A DNA stretch of 64,000 nucleotides from Saprospiraceae bacterium UBA6168 (GTDB lineage: Bacteria; Bacteroidota; Bacteroidia; Chitinophagales; Saprospiraceae): contig DIUC01000082.1 of assembly GCA_002435785.1 (NCBI GenBank), forward strand, positions 49,903 through 113,902, given 5' to 3'. Under the pieces are notes generated by a model that did not search any database, was not told the DNA's origin, and was given only the letters and a program-made list of their open reading frames with translations. Made by a program: the position numbers and the translations under genes. Positions 16,286-25,409 of the stretch are shown one piece after another (the first letter of the stretch is position 1; every line of letters starts with the position of its first letter).

Positions 16286-17920
16286 TCAATCCCCCTTCAC
16301 GTTCACCCGAATCCGGTCCTCCCGGTTCGCCAGTTCCCAGGTCGTGTAAAAAATCAGCCGACCAATCTTTTCCATTTTGTCGAACATGATTTTGTCCACC
16401 GTATCGCTGGGCAGGTGGTAATCCTTGTGCGTACCGGAGAAGTAGAAAATGGACGGGATGCCCTTCTTCGCAAAATTGTAGTGGTCGCTGCGGTAGTAGA
16501 AGCGGTTGGGGTCGTTCTTGGCATTGAAGGTATAGTCGAGGTCGAGGTGGGCGTACTCGGCGTTGGCCGCCTCGTTGATGTCGTGCAGCTCGGTGCTGAG
16601 GCGGTTCGAGCCGATGACGTAGATGTAGTTGGGGTTGCCCTCGTGCTTGGGGTCGGTGCGGCCAATCATGTCCACGTTCACGTTTGCCACCGTTTTTTCC
16701 AATGGGAAGAGGGGGTGCTCCGAATAGTATTCAGAGCCGAGGAGGCCCTTTTCCTCACCGCTCACCAACAGGCAAAGCACGCTGCGGCGTGGCCCTTGGC
16801 CGTCTTTTTTTGCTTGCGCAAAAGCCTGTGCAATGTCCATGACCGTGCTGCTGCCAGAGCCGTTGTCGTCGGCACCGTGGTAGATGGCGGGGCCTCTTTT
16901 GCCGAGGTGGTCGTAGTGGGCGGACACGACGACGACTTCGTCCTTCAATCGTGGGTCGCTGCCCTCGATATAGCCAAGCACGTTGGAGCCTGTCAGTTGG
17001 CGCTTGTTTTTCTTCTGCACCATGCTCAGGCGGCAGGGAAAGTCAACATGGGCGGGCTTGCCGGATTCCTTGATGCCGTCCCGCAGCTTCACGAACTTCT
17101 TCATCTTTTTGCCCACGATTGCTTTTGCCAAGGTGCTGGAAATGAACATGTTGTTGGCGTAGCGCCCTTCGGGGTTGCCGCCCTCGCCCATGCGCATCTC
17201 GCTGCTGAGGAGGGTCTTGCGGGCCTCGCCGACCGTCTTTTTGATGTCTGCATCAATGAGCAGCACCGTGGCCACGCCGTGCTGGTGCGCCACTTCGAGC
17301 TTTTTGCGCCAGTCGGTGCTCCACGGCGAAAGCTCCGGTGTGCCGGTGAGCCACGAGTTGCCAGCCTTGTCCACCGGCTCGTCCATGTAGATGAGGATGG
17401 TCTTGCCGGAGAGGTCCCTGCCAGCGTAGTCGCTGTACTTCGGGTCGTCAATGCCGTAGCCAAGGAAAACGACTTGGCTCGTGGCAAAGCGCTCCCGGTT
17501 CGAGTTGGCGCTGGGGAAAGAAACGAAATCGCTGAGGTGGCGGTAGCTTTCGCCGTTGATGGTCAGCTCTATTTGGCCGTTGTCCCAGCTCTCGGCGGTG
17601 AAGGCGATGTTTTGGAAATAGGTGCCACCTTCGCCAATCGTCGGCAGGCCGAGCCGCTCGAAATGCGAGGCGATAAAATCGGCGGCCTTGCGCTGGCCCT
17701 CCTGCCCGGTTTCCCGCCCCTCGAACTCGTCGGAGGCCAGCACGGTGAGGTAGCTCCGCATGTCCTCAGCGGTGATGGTGGCGGCGTAGGGAGCGGCATT
17801 GGCAGTGGCCGTCAGCATGGGGTGGTCAGGGGGCGTGGTGGCGAGTTCGGGCGACATTTGCGCCAGCAAAACGAAACTTGTGGAAACGGAAAGCGCCGTA
17901 GCGAGCAGGTATTTTTTCAT
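16286..17920 (-). CDS. Secreted M28-family zinc aminopeptidase
   Basis: A 544-residue exported peptidase of family M28. The N-terminal signal peptide is followed by a PA-domain-like insert region. The two-zinc site is readable: His in SAHYDHLG, bridging Asp in GADDNGSGS, catalytic Glu pair in SGEEKGLLGS, Asp in NVDMIG, and the final His in GTHKDYHLPSD. It likely releases N-terminal amino acids from peptides outside the cytoplasm. No sorting domain is seen at the C-terminus. The start at 17920 is eight bases from a GTTTAGAAG hairpin repeat. Confidence 0.93.
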   Translation of the reverse strand: MKKYLLATALSVSTSFVLLAQMSPELATTPPDHPMLTATANAAPYAATITAEDMRSYLTVLASDEFEGRETGQEGQRKAADFIASHFERLGLPTIGEGGTYFQNIAFTAESWDNGQIELTINGESYRHLSDFVSFPSANSNRERFATSQVVFLGYGIDDPKYSDYAGRDLSGKTILIYMDEPVDKAGNSWLTGTPELSPWSTDWRKKLEVAHQHGVATVLLIDADIKKTVGEARKTLLSSEMRMGEGGNPEGRYANNMFISSTLAKAIVGKKMKKFVKLRDGIKESGKPAHVDFPCRLSMVQKKNKRQLTGSNVLGYIEGSDPRLKDEVVVVSAHYDHLGKRGPAIYHGADDNGSGSSTVMDIAQAFAQAKKDGQGPRRSVLCLLVSGEEKGLLGSEYYSEHPLFPLEKTVANVNVDMIGRTDPKHEGNPNYIYVIGSNRLSTELHDINEAANAEYAHLDLDYTFNAKNDPNRFYYRSDHYNFAKKGIPSIFYFSGTHKDYHLPSDTVDKIMFDKMEKIGRLIFYTTWELANREDRIRVNVKGD

Positions 17921-17927
17921 GGAAGAA

Positions 17928-18009
17928 GGTTTAGAAGGGTTTAGCGGGTTTAGAAGGTTTAGCGGCCGCTTGTGCTAAACCTTCTAAACTTTCTAAACCT
18001 CCTAAACCT
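17928..18009. repeat. GTTTAGAAG-type hairpin repeat, copy 1
   Basis: Four units (GGTTTAGAA, GGGTTTAGC, GGGTTTAGAA, GGTTTAGC) are mirrored after a 10-base centre by GCTAAACCTTCTAAAC and following units. It lies directly 5' of the M28 peptidase start. Related elements lie at 31966-32061 and 35311-35423. Confidence 0.75.
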
Positions 18010-18141
18010 CATCACAGCCAGATAGACAGTGCGAATCTGGGTTTTGTTGCGTGGCTTGCGAATTTAAGGCCAGATTGTGGGCGTGGGTTTTGCATTTAGG
18101 GGTAAATTGCGGCCATTCTTCTCAACCTTCAAACCTGTACC

Positions 18142-19062
18142 ATGAAAAACATCTTCGCTTCCTTCCTCTTCCTATTGGTTTCCAATTTTGCTTTCGGGCA
18201 AATTGTGTGGGCACCCCAAGGCGCTAAATGGTATTATACAGTTGTTTGGGAAGATTTTTTCGGGCAGATGACTGAGGTGATACCCGTGCAAGTCTTAGGG
18301 GATTCGACTATCCAAAGCCAACAGTGTCGGATATTGGTAGGTGATAATAAAACTTTTGGTTTTGGGTGGGGCTGTCACACCAATGATGGTAGGGAGTTCA
18401 TGTACGAAGAAGGCGGCAAGGTCTATTTTTTTGATAAAAACAGCCTGTCGTTCGGACTGCTATATGACTTTAGTAAAAATGCTGGTGAGTCTTGGCTCGT
18501 ACCGCTGTGCGAGCAATTGAATTGGGAATTCGACTCGTTGCGAGTCACAGTTGACTCTGTCACCTACCCCATTATTAGTGGCCAACCATTGAAATACCAG
18601 CATGTCCATTTGGAGGCACAGGATAGTTCATGGAACTTTGGAAATGATATTATAGCCGAAGGCATAGGTAGTCTCACCAAAATGTTCCTTATCCGCGATG
18701 CCACCACTGCCCATGTTTGGATTACCGAACTCCGCTGTTACGAATCCCCAATCACTGGCACTATCAAGTTTATCGAGCAACCCTGCGGTTTTATTTCTAA
18801 GACTGCCGAAGCAACTGAACCCCAATATTTTACACTCTCCCCCAACCCCACCACTGGCCCGGCCACTCTCACCTTTACGCTACCGCCCACTACTAACGTC
18901 ATCGTCCAAATCCTCAACAGCTTCGGCCAAAAAATACAGGAACACCAACTCCCTAGTGCCACTGAAATACTTCAAATTGACGACCTTGAACCCGGCCTAT
19001 ACTTTGTCACCCTGTTTTCCAATGGCCAGCCGATAAAAACCCAAAAGCTGCTTCGCTTTTGA
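18142..19062 (+). CDS. T9SS-secreted protein of unknown function, type A sorting domain
   Basis: A 306-residue protein with a signal peptide (MKNIFASFLF...FAFGQ) and a C-terminal type A sorting domain of about 80 residues (LSPNPTTGPATL, then LEPGLYFVTL, then KTQKLLRF). It is therefore exported across the outer membrane by type IX secretion. The central 190 residues are beta-rich with several cysteines and are not recognised. It stands alone, facing away from the M28 peptidase gene. Confidence 0.9.
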   Translation: MKNIFASFLFLLVSNFAFGQIVWAPQGAKWYYTVVWEDFFGQMTEVIPVQVLGDSTIQSQQCRILVGDNKTFGFGWGCHTNDGREFMYEEGGKVYFFDKNSLSFGLLYDFSKNAGESWLVPLCEQLNWEFDSLRVTVDSVTYPIISGQPLKYQHVHLEAQDSSWNFGNDIIAEGIGSLTKMFLIRDATTAHVWITELRCYESPITGTIKFIEQPCGFISKTAEATEPQYFTLSPNPTTGPATLTFTLPPTTNVIVQILNSFGQKIQEHQLPSATEILQIDDLEPGLYFVTLFSNGQPIKTQKLLRF

Positions 19063-19695
19063 TTGGGATTTGATTAGATTTGGCGGAAATACCTGGTGAT
19101 TGGCGACCCATTCCTGAGCCACCAATCACCAGTCACCAATCACCAGTCACCAATCACCACCCACACCGTTCCCTGCCATTTCCCTACCGTTCCCTTTCCA
19201 TCCTTACACATTCAAAAATATTTTCAAGAAAGTTCCGAAAAAGTTTCTTTATCTCTTTTGGTTTTCAGTAAATTTATCGCACCAAACAGCCACCAAAGAC
19301 TGGCTTCTCTAGCTTGAAAATGAAATAGCCCTGAAAGATGACAAGTGATTTGCTTACCTGTTGTTTTTCCGATGAAGTGAAGAAGGTTGGTGTAGGGGTT
19401 TGGGTGCTTAGGCAGGGTTTGCTTGTGTACGATAGGGCATGAGGGACGCTGCGCTAAATTTGTGGTAGCTGGGGCACTTAGTTACGCCTATTACTCCAGT
19501 TTTGGTAAATAGGCGCAATTCAGTTGCGCCTATAAACAAGTTAAATCCAATGTTAAAAAGACAACGACAATGCATAAAATGAACGGCAGAAATAAGACAC
19601 CAACCGCACATTTAGGTACATTTGCTTGCCCAAACACACGGGCTACCACTTCGCAAGCAAAAGAGCCTGAATTGACCAACCACAAAATAGATTAA
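19063..19695. other. Intergenic boundary region before the putative defence operon
   Basis: A 633-base gap. 19093-19160 holds CACCAATCACCAGT tandem units with a weak inverted partner (CTGGTGATTGG). 19509-19533 is a perfect hairpin, ATAGGCGCAA with loop TTCAG. 19621-19661 is a nested hairpin (TTTGCTTGC...GCAAGCAAA enclosing GCCC...GGGC). Base composition shifts from mixed to AT-rich across this gap, so I take it as the left edge of an acquired segment. No gene is supported here. Confidence 0.6.
19617..19624 (+). promoter_or_regulatory. Candidate -7 element (TACATTTG) for the defence operon
   Basis: This matches the TAnnTTTG consensus and lies 72 bases before the first ATG of the three-gene operon. 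No good -33 element is seen at the usual spacing, so support is partial. The element overlaps the left arm of the nested hairpin at 19621-19661. Confidence 0.35.
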
Positions 19696-20121
19696 ATGGA
19701 ACATTTACAGATTATACTACCATCAGTATTACTTCTAATCGGCTTTCTGTTAAAGTTATTGGTAGGTAGAAACTACGATATGCCTGCTACAATACAAGCG
19801 ATTTGTGAGTTACCTGTTGACATCATCTTACTTGCACTCTCGTTTACTGTGGCATTTACAATAACAAAAGTTGACAATCAATCGTCTGGTTTATTTTACT
19901 GCTTCATTGGAATAGCTACTGCTATACTAATAGTTTTACTTTGGCGTATTTCAGTTGATCAATTTTTGAAAAAAAATAAGTGGTGGATTCTACTACTTTT
20001 CATTAACCTTACTATTGCTGGCTTCGCAGTTTTTAAGTCTGTTAGTCTAGTAATTGAGACTGAAATAGTGGAATCAAAAAATATTGCTCCAGAATCTAAT
20101 CAAACTAATAATCATGAGTGA
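19696..20121 (+). CDS. Four-helix membrane protein, first gene of putative defence operon
   Basis: A 141-residue protein with four hydrophobic segments (about residues 5-22, 38-58, 66-86, 96-116) and a short charged, asparagine-rich tail. I recognise no family. Its last eight bases overlap the start of the next gene (ATGAGTGA), a sign of translational coupling. The sequence is AT-rich with A/T-ending codons, unlike the surrounding genes. By context it could be a membrane effector or an anchor for the TIR-like protein; this is inference only. Confidence 0.75.
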   Translation: MEHLQIILPSVLLLIGFLLKLLVGRNYDMPATIQAICELPVDIILLALSFTVAFTITKVDNQSSGLFYCFIGIATAILIVLLWRISVDQFLKKNKWWILLLFINLTIAGFAVFKSVSLVIETEIVESKNIAPESNQTNNHE

Positions 20122-20836
20122 TTTCTCTAACATATCAATATTGCTTATTGTCTTAACAAGTGCAATGGTCACCTTATTGACAGTACTTATTTATTCTCGA
20201 CTAAGGAAATCAAAGTATGATGAAGAAAAGAATCGAGCCGTCTTAGAAAGCATAAGAAATTCAATTGAAAAACAAATGTATGGCTTAAATGATAGGTTAA
20301 TTCAAACAGAAGAAAGGTGGAAAGATGTAAACCATCTTTTACTTAGAAGAGAATATTTAGAAAACAAGAGTCCAATTACCAATAGTAGAAAAACATATTT
20401 TTCCGAATTTTTAAAAGCTAATGGAATAACTGAGAATGATTTAACTATTGACCAAAGACTAATCTTTATTCTTACACCCTTTAATGAAAGATATTATGAA
20501 GATTATAAAGTAATTCGGGAAGCGTGTACAAGTGCTGGTTTTAAAGCATTTAGAGGTGATGAAAATTATTTTAAAGGAGATATATTCCCAGAAATGCTAA
20601 TGTTAATTGTTAAATCAAATTTAATCATTGCCAATATTAACGGTAGAAACCCTAATGTCTTATATGAATTAGGCATTGCACAAGCTTTAGACAAACCTGT
20701 TATTCTCATTTCTAGAGAACCAGAAAAACTACCTATTGATATAAAATCCAAGAGATTCTTAATTTATAAAGACTACAAAGAATTACAAGAACTAATTCGG
20801 CAGGAGTTAATAAATTTAATTTCGACAAATGAGTAG
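20114..20836 (+). CDS. Membrane-anchored TIR-like / deoxyribosyltransferase-like protein
   Basis: A 240-residue protein: transmembrane helix at 7-27, charged coiled-coil region at 33-80, and a Rossmann-like domain at about 115-220. That domain has the order IFILTPF, AGFKAFRGDE, SNLIIANINGRNPNVLYELG and KPVILIS. This pattern is shared by TIR-like and nucleoside 2-deoxyribosyltransferase-like nucleotide-hydrolysing domains, with Glu185 in the position of the catalytic glutamate. The start at 20114 overlaps the previous gene, and its end overlaps the next by eight bases (ATGAGTAG). A role as an NAD- or nucleotide-depleting effector in an antiphage system is plausible but inferred. Confidence 0.8.
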   Translation: MSDFSNISILLIVLTSAMVTLLTVLIYSRLRKSKYDEEKNRAVLESIRNSIEKQMYGLNDRLIQTEERWKDVNHLLLRREYLENKSPITNSRKTYFSEFLKANGITENDLTIDQRLIFILTPFNERYYEDYKVIREACTSAGFKAFRGDENYFKGDIFPEMLMLIVKSNLIIANINGRNPNVLYELGIAQALDKPVILISREPEKLPIDIKSKRFLIYKDYKELQELIRQELINLISTNE

Positions 20837-23800
20837 ATTACAAGCAATAGAAAATGAGCTATTATCTATCAACCAAGCTGCCTTTCAAGAGTTGTGTGAT
20901 AGTTTTCTTGCATTGAGAAATAGCAACTACTCTGCATTTTCAAGAACGGGAAGCCAAAGCGGAAAACAAAAAACAGTAAAGGGAACTCCCGACACCTTTT
21001 TACTTCTACCAAGCGGTAAATACATTTTCGTTGAGTATTCTACAAACATTACTGCTGGACTAAAGAAGTTAGAGGAGGATATAAAGAAATGTATTGACAT
21101 CAAAAAAACTAGCATTCCTGTTAATCAAATTGCAGAAATAATTCTTTGCGTGAATTTCAACTTAACGGCAGCAGAGATTCAAACACTGAAAGACCTTTTA
21201 GCAAGTACACGAATTGGGCTGACAGTTTACACACTTGATTCTTTAGCAATAGAACTCCACTTACATCATCGTGATCTTACACATGAGTATTTAGGATTGC
21301 CTTTGGACACGGGACAAATTGTATCAATAGAAAAATTCATTGCAGAGTATAACAGAGCATCAAAAGGAATATCGACTCCATTAAACAATACTTTTTTACA
21401 CCGTGAACATGAACTGAAAGAACTTAAAGAAGCAATATTTCAAAACGATTTTATTATTTTAACTGGTGCACCAGGAATTGGTAAAACAAAATTGGCAATT
21501 GAAGGAATCAATAATTTTCTTTCAGAGAATTTGTCTTTCAGGGCTTATTGTGTTTCATATAAGCATCACACTTTACTTGACGACTTGTATCAATATTTTG
21601 ATTCTGAAAAAGACTATATACTTTTTGTTGACGATGCAAATAGAATTGATGCTTTCAGTCAGATAACGGGATTTTACAAAGGCACAAGGAAAGGAAAATT
21701 AAAAATCCTAATTACTGTCAGAGATTATGCTTTTCAAGAAATTGGAATGCTTTGCCAAGAGTTTTCACCGAGGCGACTTGACTTAGCAAAATTTTCAGAC
21801 GAACAAATTCTTGACATTGTTAAAGCAAAGCCATTTGAAACTGTTCCATATTATCACAGAGAAATTGTCCGAATTGCAGATGGCAACCCACGACTAGCAA
21901 TCATGGCTGCTTTGCTTGCTAATGCCAAAATGGATATTTATGCGTTAGCAGACGTATCTGACTTATTTGAAAAATATTTTTCCACTTTCGTAAAGGATGA
22001 TGGAGAATTTGCAAAGTCATTAAATATTCAATGTCTTGGATTGATTGCATTCTTCTATACTATCCCTTACAAGAATAGAGAGATCACGACTTCCATTCTT
22101 GACAACTTCGGTATTGAATATTCAGCATTTATTGATGTAATTGACAAACTGGATAAATTAGAATTAGTAGAGATTCAATTTGAACATGTAAAGATTCCCG
22201 AGCAAAACCTTTCAACTTACTTTTTCTACAAGTCATTTATTAAGGACAATTTACTTTCGTTTGAAACACTATTGAATAAATACATTGACAGTAACAGCAA
22301 TCGCTTTAGAGATTGTGTGATTCCTGCCAACAACACATTTGGAGCAAAAAATGTAATGGACAAACTCCAACCATTTTTGCAAAGTCACTGGAGAGGAATA
22401 AAGAAAGAAGAAGAAAAAGCATTTAAGTTTCTCTCAATTTTTTGGTTTTATCTGCAAACCGAAACTTTAGAATTTGTTTTCAATATCACCGATGCACTTG
22501 AACCTGTTACCACAACAAAGTATGAAGTAACATATGAGAACAATGCCTTTTCATACAGCAAGAATGATGTTATTGAATTGCTTGGAGAGTTCTTACGATT
22601 CCCTAATAACTTAAAAGAAGCTCTTGAATTAGGTTTTGAATACACAAGGAAAAAGCCGGAACATTTGCCTGAATGGATTCATAAAATAAGAGAGCATTTA
22701 ACTTTTGATGAAGAAGACCAAAATCAATTCCACTTTGAAAGGCAAACAATTTTATTTCAAATTTTACTTGACGGTTTGAGTAAAGGAGATTCTCTTTTCA
22801 CGCCAGCATTTTACGAACTCTCAACAACATTTTTGTCTTTCAAATTTCATCATACAAAAGGTGGAAGAAATAATTCCTTCTACTTTTATGACTACCCTAT
22901 TCCCAATATTCCAATTATTCAACATTTTAGACAAAGAATTTGGAATGCAGTTGAACTCAACTTTGAGAAAAATTATGATGATTCATTTAATCTATTATTG
23001 AACTATTCAAGTGTGAGACCTGATGTAACAAAAGAGCTTATGGAGTTTGACATTGCTTTCTTGATTGAAATTATTGAAAAGCATTTAAGCAAACATTCAT
23101 TTGAGCATTGCAAGTATGTTCAAGACCAAATCAGATGGTGCAAAAGAAATTCTGTTTCGCATCCTTCATTCATTTCACTAGCTCACAGTTTTACAAATTC
23201 GACCTACGAAATATTTCTAAAGATTGATTGGGATAGGTTAAGAGATAAAGAGATGTATGAGTTTGATGATTACAGAGAATATGAAAAATTAAAAGAGGCA
23301 GAAATCAGAAGTTCATTTGTGTTTAAGAAAGCTGACGAAGTAAAAGAGTTCTACAACATTTTTGCTTACTTGAAAAAGGCTGCAAAAAATGAATGGAATT
23401 ACAATACAACTCTTGACTATGTTATTGACGAAAACTGTTCAAAGGATTTTGAATTAGGTTGTTTATTACTGATTGAAGTAATTGAAAAAAACAACGAAGT
23501 AAATTATGTTCCAAGAGTCGTTTTTAGAAATCACTTAAAGACTGAAGAAAAAGCAAAACACATTTGGGCAATGTTACAGAAGCAAGAGTTTACTTACAAA
23601 GGACTTTGGGAACTTTCATTTTATGACTACATAGATGATTCGTTGCTAAACAAAGAATATGTTCAAGCATTGGTGAATACTGTTAGCAGTATGAAAGAAG
23701 CCAACACTATTCACTTTGACCGACTGCAAAGATTCTTGACAATTGAACCAAATCTTTTTCAAATTATTTTAAGAACCATTGTTAAGAAGAATGAAAAGGA

Positions 23801-24554
23801 AGGAACCCGATTGCAGGTTTGGATGGACTTTTTCAGCACTCACTTTGAACTATTGGGTGATGACATTGAACTTATCAAGAAAGCATATTTGCAGCAGGAC
23901 AAAATTTATAATCACTTTGACTATGAAGGAAAAGGTTTCCTAAATATCTTAAAGAAGGATTTAAGTTTTCTAATTGAATATGTAAATGGTTTGTATGCTG
24001 TAAAGCAATTTGGACTTTCATCAGACCATAAGAATTTAGGTTTTGTTTGGCAGGTGCCAAATATTGAACAAGTTTTGAAAGATGTTTTTGATTTAGTGAT
24101 TGAGAAAGAACCATTCTTTGGAATCCTTGACCACTTCTGCAATTCGTTTTTTAGAAACTTACAAGGAGAAGCAAAAGAGAAAGCAAGGAATTTCCTTCTT
24201 GATTATACCAAGGCAAATTTTTCTGACTATAACAAAATGAATGTTGTTGTTGACATTGTAAGACATTCAATGGGGGAAATGTTTGATGAAGTGTTGTTAT
24301 TGTTTTTATCGTTAAATCAAGACAGAGAAATCTTTTCTAGGATTTATTGGCGTGGTAACGGAACAAGTGGTGTGGGTAATGTAATACTTGCTGACATTCA
24401 AATGGCAGATTGGAGAAATATTCTTTCAATCGTTGAGAAGTCAACAGTTGGAATAAAATTAATTCCCATTAAGAAATACTTAAACGAGCGAATTGAATAT
24501 TGTTTAAAGAGTGGAGACTGGGAAAGACAGAGAAGATTTTTAGAACGATATTAA
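20829..24554 (+). CDS. STAND-type ATPase with N-terminal PD-(D/E)XK nuclease-like domain (Avs-like)
   Basis: A 1241-residue protein. Residues 10-150 resemble a PD-(D/E)XK nuclease: Pro54-Asp55 (KGTPDTF), then Glu69 in FVEYST, where the usual lysine is replaced by Ser/Thr. Residues about 188-370 are a STAND P-loop NTPase: Walker A GAPGIGKT (213-220), Walker B ILFVDD (264-269), sensor ITVRD, and a GNP motif at 352-354. The remaining 870 residues are alpha-helical and repeat-like, the usual sensor region of Avs (antiviral STAND) proteins. It is coupled to the TIR-like gene by an eight-base overlap. The whole gene is AT-rich compared with its neighbours, suggesting transfer. The trigger is unknown. 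Confidence 0.85.
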   Translation: MSRLQAIENELLSINQAAFQELCDSFLALRNSNYSAFSRTGSQSGKQKTVKGTPDTFLLLPSGKYIFVEYSTNITAGLKKLEEDIKKCIDIKKTSIPVNQIAEIILCVNFNLTAAEIQTLKDLLASTRIGLTVYTLDSLAIELHLHHRDLTHEYLGLPLDTGQIVSIEKFIAEYNRASKGISTPLNNTFLHREHELKELKEAIFQNDFIILTGAPGIGKTKLAIEGINNFLSENLSFRAYCVSYKHHTLLDDLYQYFDSEKDYILFVDDANRIDAFSQITGFYKGTRKGKLKILITVRDYAFQEIGMLCQEFSPRRLDLAKFSDEQILDIVKAKPFETVPYYHREIVRIADGNPRLAIMAALLANAKMDIYALADVSDLFEKYFSTFVKDDGEFAKSLNIQCLGLIAFFYTIPYKNREITTSILDNFGIEYSAFIDVIDKLDKLELVEIQFEHVKIPEQNLSTYFFYKSFIKDNLLSFETLLNKYIDSNSNRFRDCVIPANNTFGAKNVMDKLQPFLQSHWRGIKKEEEKAFKFLSIFWFYLQTETLEFVFNITDALEPVTTTKYEVTYENNAFSYSKNDVIELLGEFLRFPNNLKEALELGFEYTRKKPEHLPEWIHKIREHLTFDEEDQNQFHFERQTILFQILLDGLSKGDSLFTPAFYELSTTFLSFKFHHTKGGRNNSFYFYDYPIPNIPIIQHFRQRIWNAVELNFEKNYDDSFNLLLNYSSVRPDVTKELMEFDIAFLIEIIEKHLSKHSFEHCKYVQDQIRWCKRNSVSHPSFISLAHSFTNSTYEIFLKIDWDRLRDKEMYEFDDYREYEKLKEAEIRSSFVFKKADEVKEFYNIFAYLKKAAKNEWNYNTTLDYVIDENCSKDFELGCLLLIEVIEKNNEVNYVPRVVFRNHLKTEEKAKHIWAMLQKQEFTYKGLWELSFYDYIDDSLLNKEYVQALVNTVSSMKEANTIHFDRLQRFLTIEPNLFQIILRTIVKKNEKEGTRLQVWMDFFSTHFELLGDDIELIKKAYLQQDKIYNHFDYEGKGFLNILKKDLSFLIEYVNGLYAVKQFGLSSDHKNLGFVWQVPNIEQVLKDVFDLVIEKEPFFGILDHFCNSFFRNLQGEAKEKARNFLLDYTKANFSDYNKMNVVVDIVRHSMGEMFDEVLLLFLSLNQDREIFSRIYWRGNGTSGVGNVILADIQMADWRNILSIVEKSTVGIKLIPIKKYLNERIEYCLKSGDWERQRRFLERY

Positions 24555-24642
24555 TAGCTGACACTTCACAGCTACTCACATTGCCAAGTCTCGCAAGTAG
24601 ACCCTAGTTGTGCCAAGTCTTCCCCATTATCCTCACAAACCA

Positions 24643-24740
24643 AAAGTTCCAGCAAGCGTAGCGCACAGCGCCACTTGCGGGGGTATGCCAGCCACAACCC
24701 AAGCACCGCTGCCCACAACACTTGCCCAAACCATACCTTT
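24643..24740. repeat. 98-bp GC-rich cassette-type repeat, copy A
   Basis: It contains an imperfect hairpin, GCAAG-cg-TAGCGC then ACA then GCGCCACTTGC (24652-24678), followed by GGTATGCCAGCCACAAC and a CAACACTTGC block. Copy B at 26333-26430 matches at about 88 of 98 positions in the same orientation. The two copies bracket three small genes. The bulged stem is reminiscent of integron attC sites, but the canonical GTTRRRY end is not visible here. Confidence 0.75.
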
Positions 24741-24799
24741 CACCACCCATAAAATCACAAAACCCCACCCCCAAACGTTCAATCAAAAAAATACAATCC

Positions 24800-25402
24800 A
24801 TGTCCAACCGTATCCTAGTTTTCACTTTCTTCCTGTTGTCCTTCACCACCGCTTTCAGCCAGCCAGCGGACACCAGCTTTGTCTCGAATTTTGATGCGGT
24901 GCTGGAAGAGCGCTTCATTGGAGGCCCGGATGCTTTCCTTCGTCATTTTTTTGGTATAGTGAAGTATCCTGCTGATGCCCGGACGCATTGCAGGTCCGGC
25001 CAACTGTTGGTGAAGGTCATGGTGTCTCCGCAAGGAGCGGTTCAGGCAGTTACCTTCCTCAATATGCTGGGCTATGGCATAGAAGAAGAGGTGACCTCGG
25101 TATTGATGGCAACGGCTGGCAAATGGAATACTGCGACGGAAAGCGCTGACCTGCTTTTCTCCATTGGGTTCGAACTGGATGGCATTGCGAAGATAAACGG
25201 GGACATGAAAATCAACGCCTACGGCAGTGGCGCACACGGCGGGGGCTGTGAAAGCACCGAAGAACTTGAAGCACAAATGGACAAGGCGATAAAGAAGGGG
25301 AAGAAGGACAAAGCGATGGCTTATTGCGAGGAACTTTTGCGCAGGAATCCGTTTTCCGTTGAATATGCCAATGCATACAATGAATTGAAGGATTCAAAAT
25401 AA
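24800..25402 (+). CDS. Exported TonB C-terminal-domain-like protein
   Basis: A 200-residue protein with a signal peptide (MSNRILVFTF...AFSQ). Residues about 45-125 match the TonB C-terminal fold: VKYPADAR, GQLLVKVMVSPQGAVQ and a conserved Trp in AGKWNT. There is no N-terminal membrane anchor and no proline-rich spacer, so it is not a classical energy transducer. The tail holds a charged helix pair reminiscent of a single TPR. I chose the ATG at 24800, after the repeat copy A, because it begins the signal peptide. Confidence 0.8.
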   Translation: MSNRILVFTFFLLSFTTAFSQPADTSFVSNFDAVLEERFIGGPDAFLRHFFGIVKYPADARTHCRSGQLLVKVMVSPQGAVQAVTFLNMLGYGIEEEVTSVLMATAGKWNTATESADLLFSIGFELDGIAKINGDMKINAYGSGAHGGGCESTEELEAQMDKAIKKGKKDKAMAYCEELLRRNPFSVEYANAYNELKDSK

Positions 25403-25409
25403 CCAATCC

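Noticed and set aside
16415..17944. A 509-residue plus-strand frame over the M28 peptidase gene
   Set aside because: The minus-strand protein has all zinc ligands and a signal peptide; the plus frame is antisense with valine- and glycine-rich composition.
19408..19611. A minus-strand frame of 67 residues left of the defence operon
   Set aside because: Covers the hairpin at 19509-19533, has no start context and no recognisable pattern.
24643..24740. A classical integron attC site
   Set aside because: The hairpin is suggestive but the canonical GTTRRRY and RYYYAAC ends are not found, and no integrase gene is visible, so I only call it cassette-like.
24604..24918. A minus-strand frame of 104 residues through repeat copy A
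   Set aside because: Overlaps the signal peptide coding region of the TonB-like gene and shows cysteine- and tryptophan-rich chance composition.
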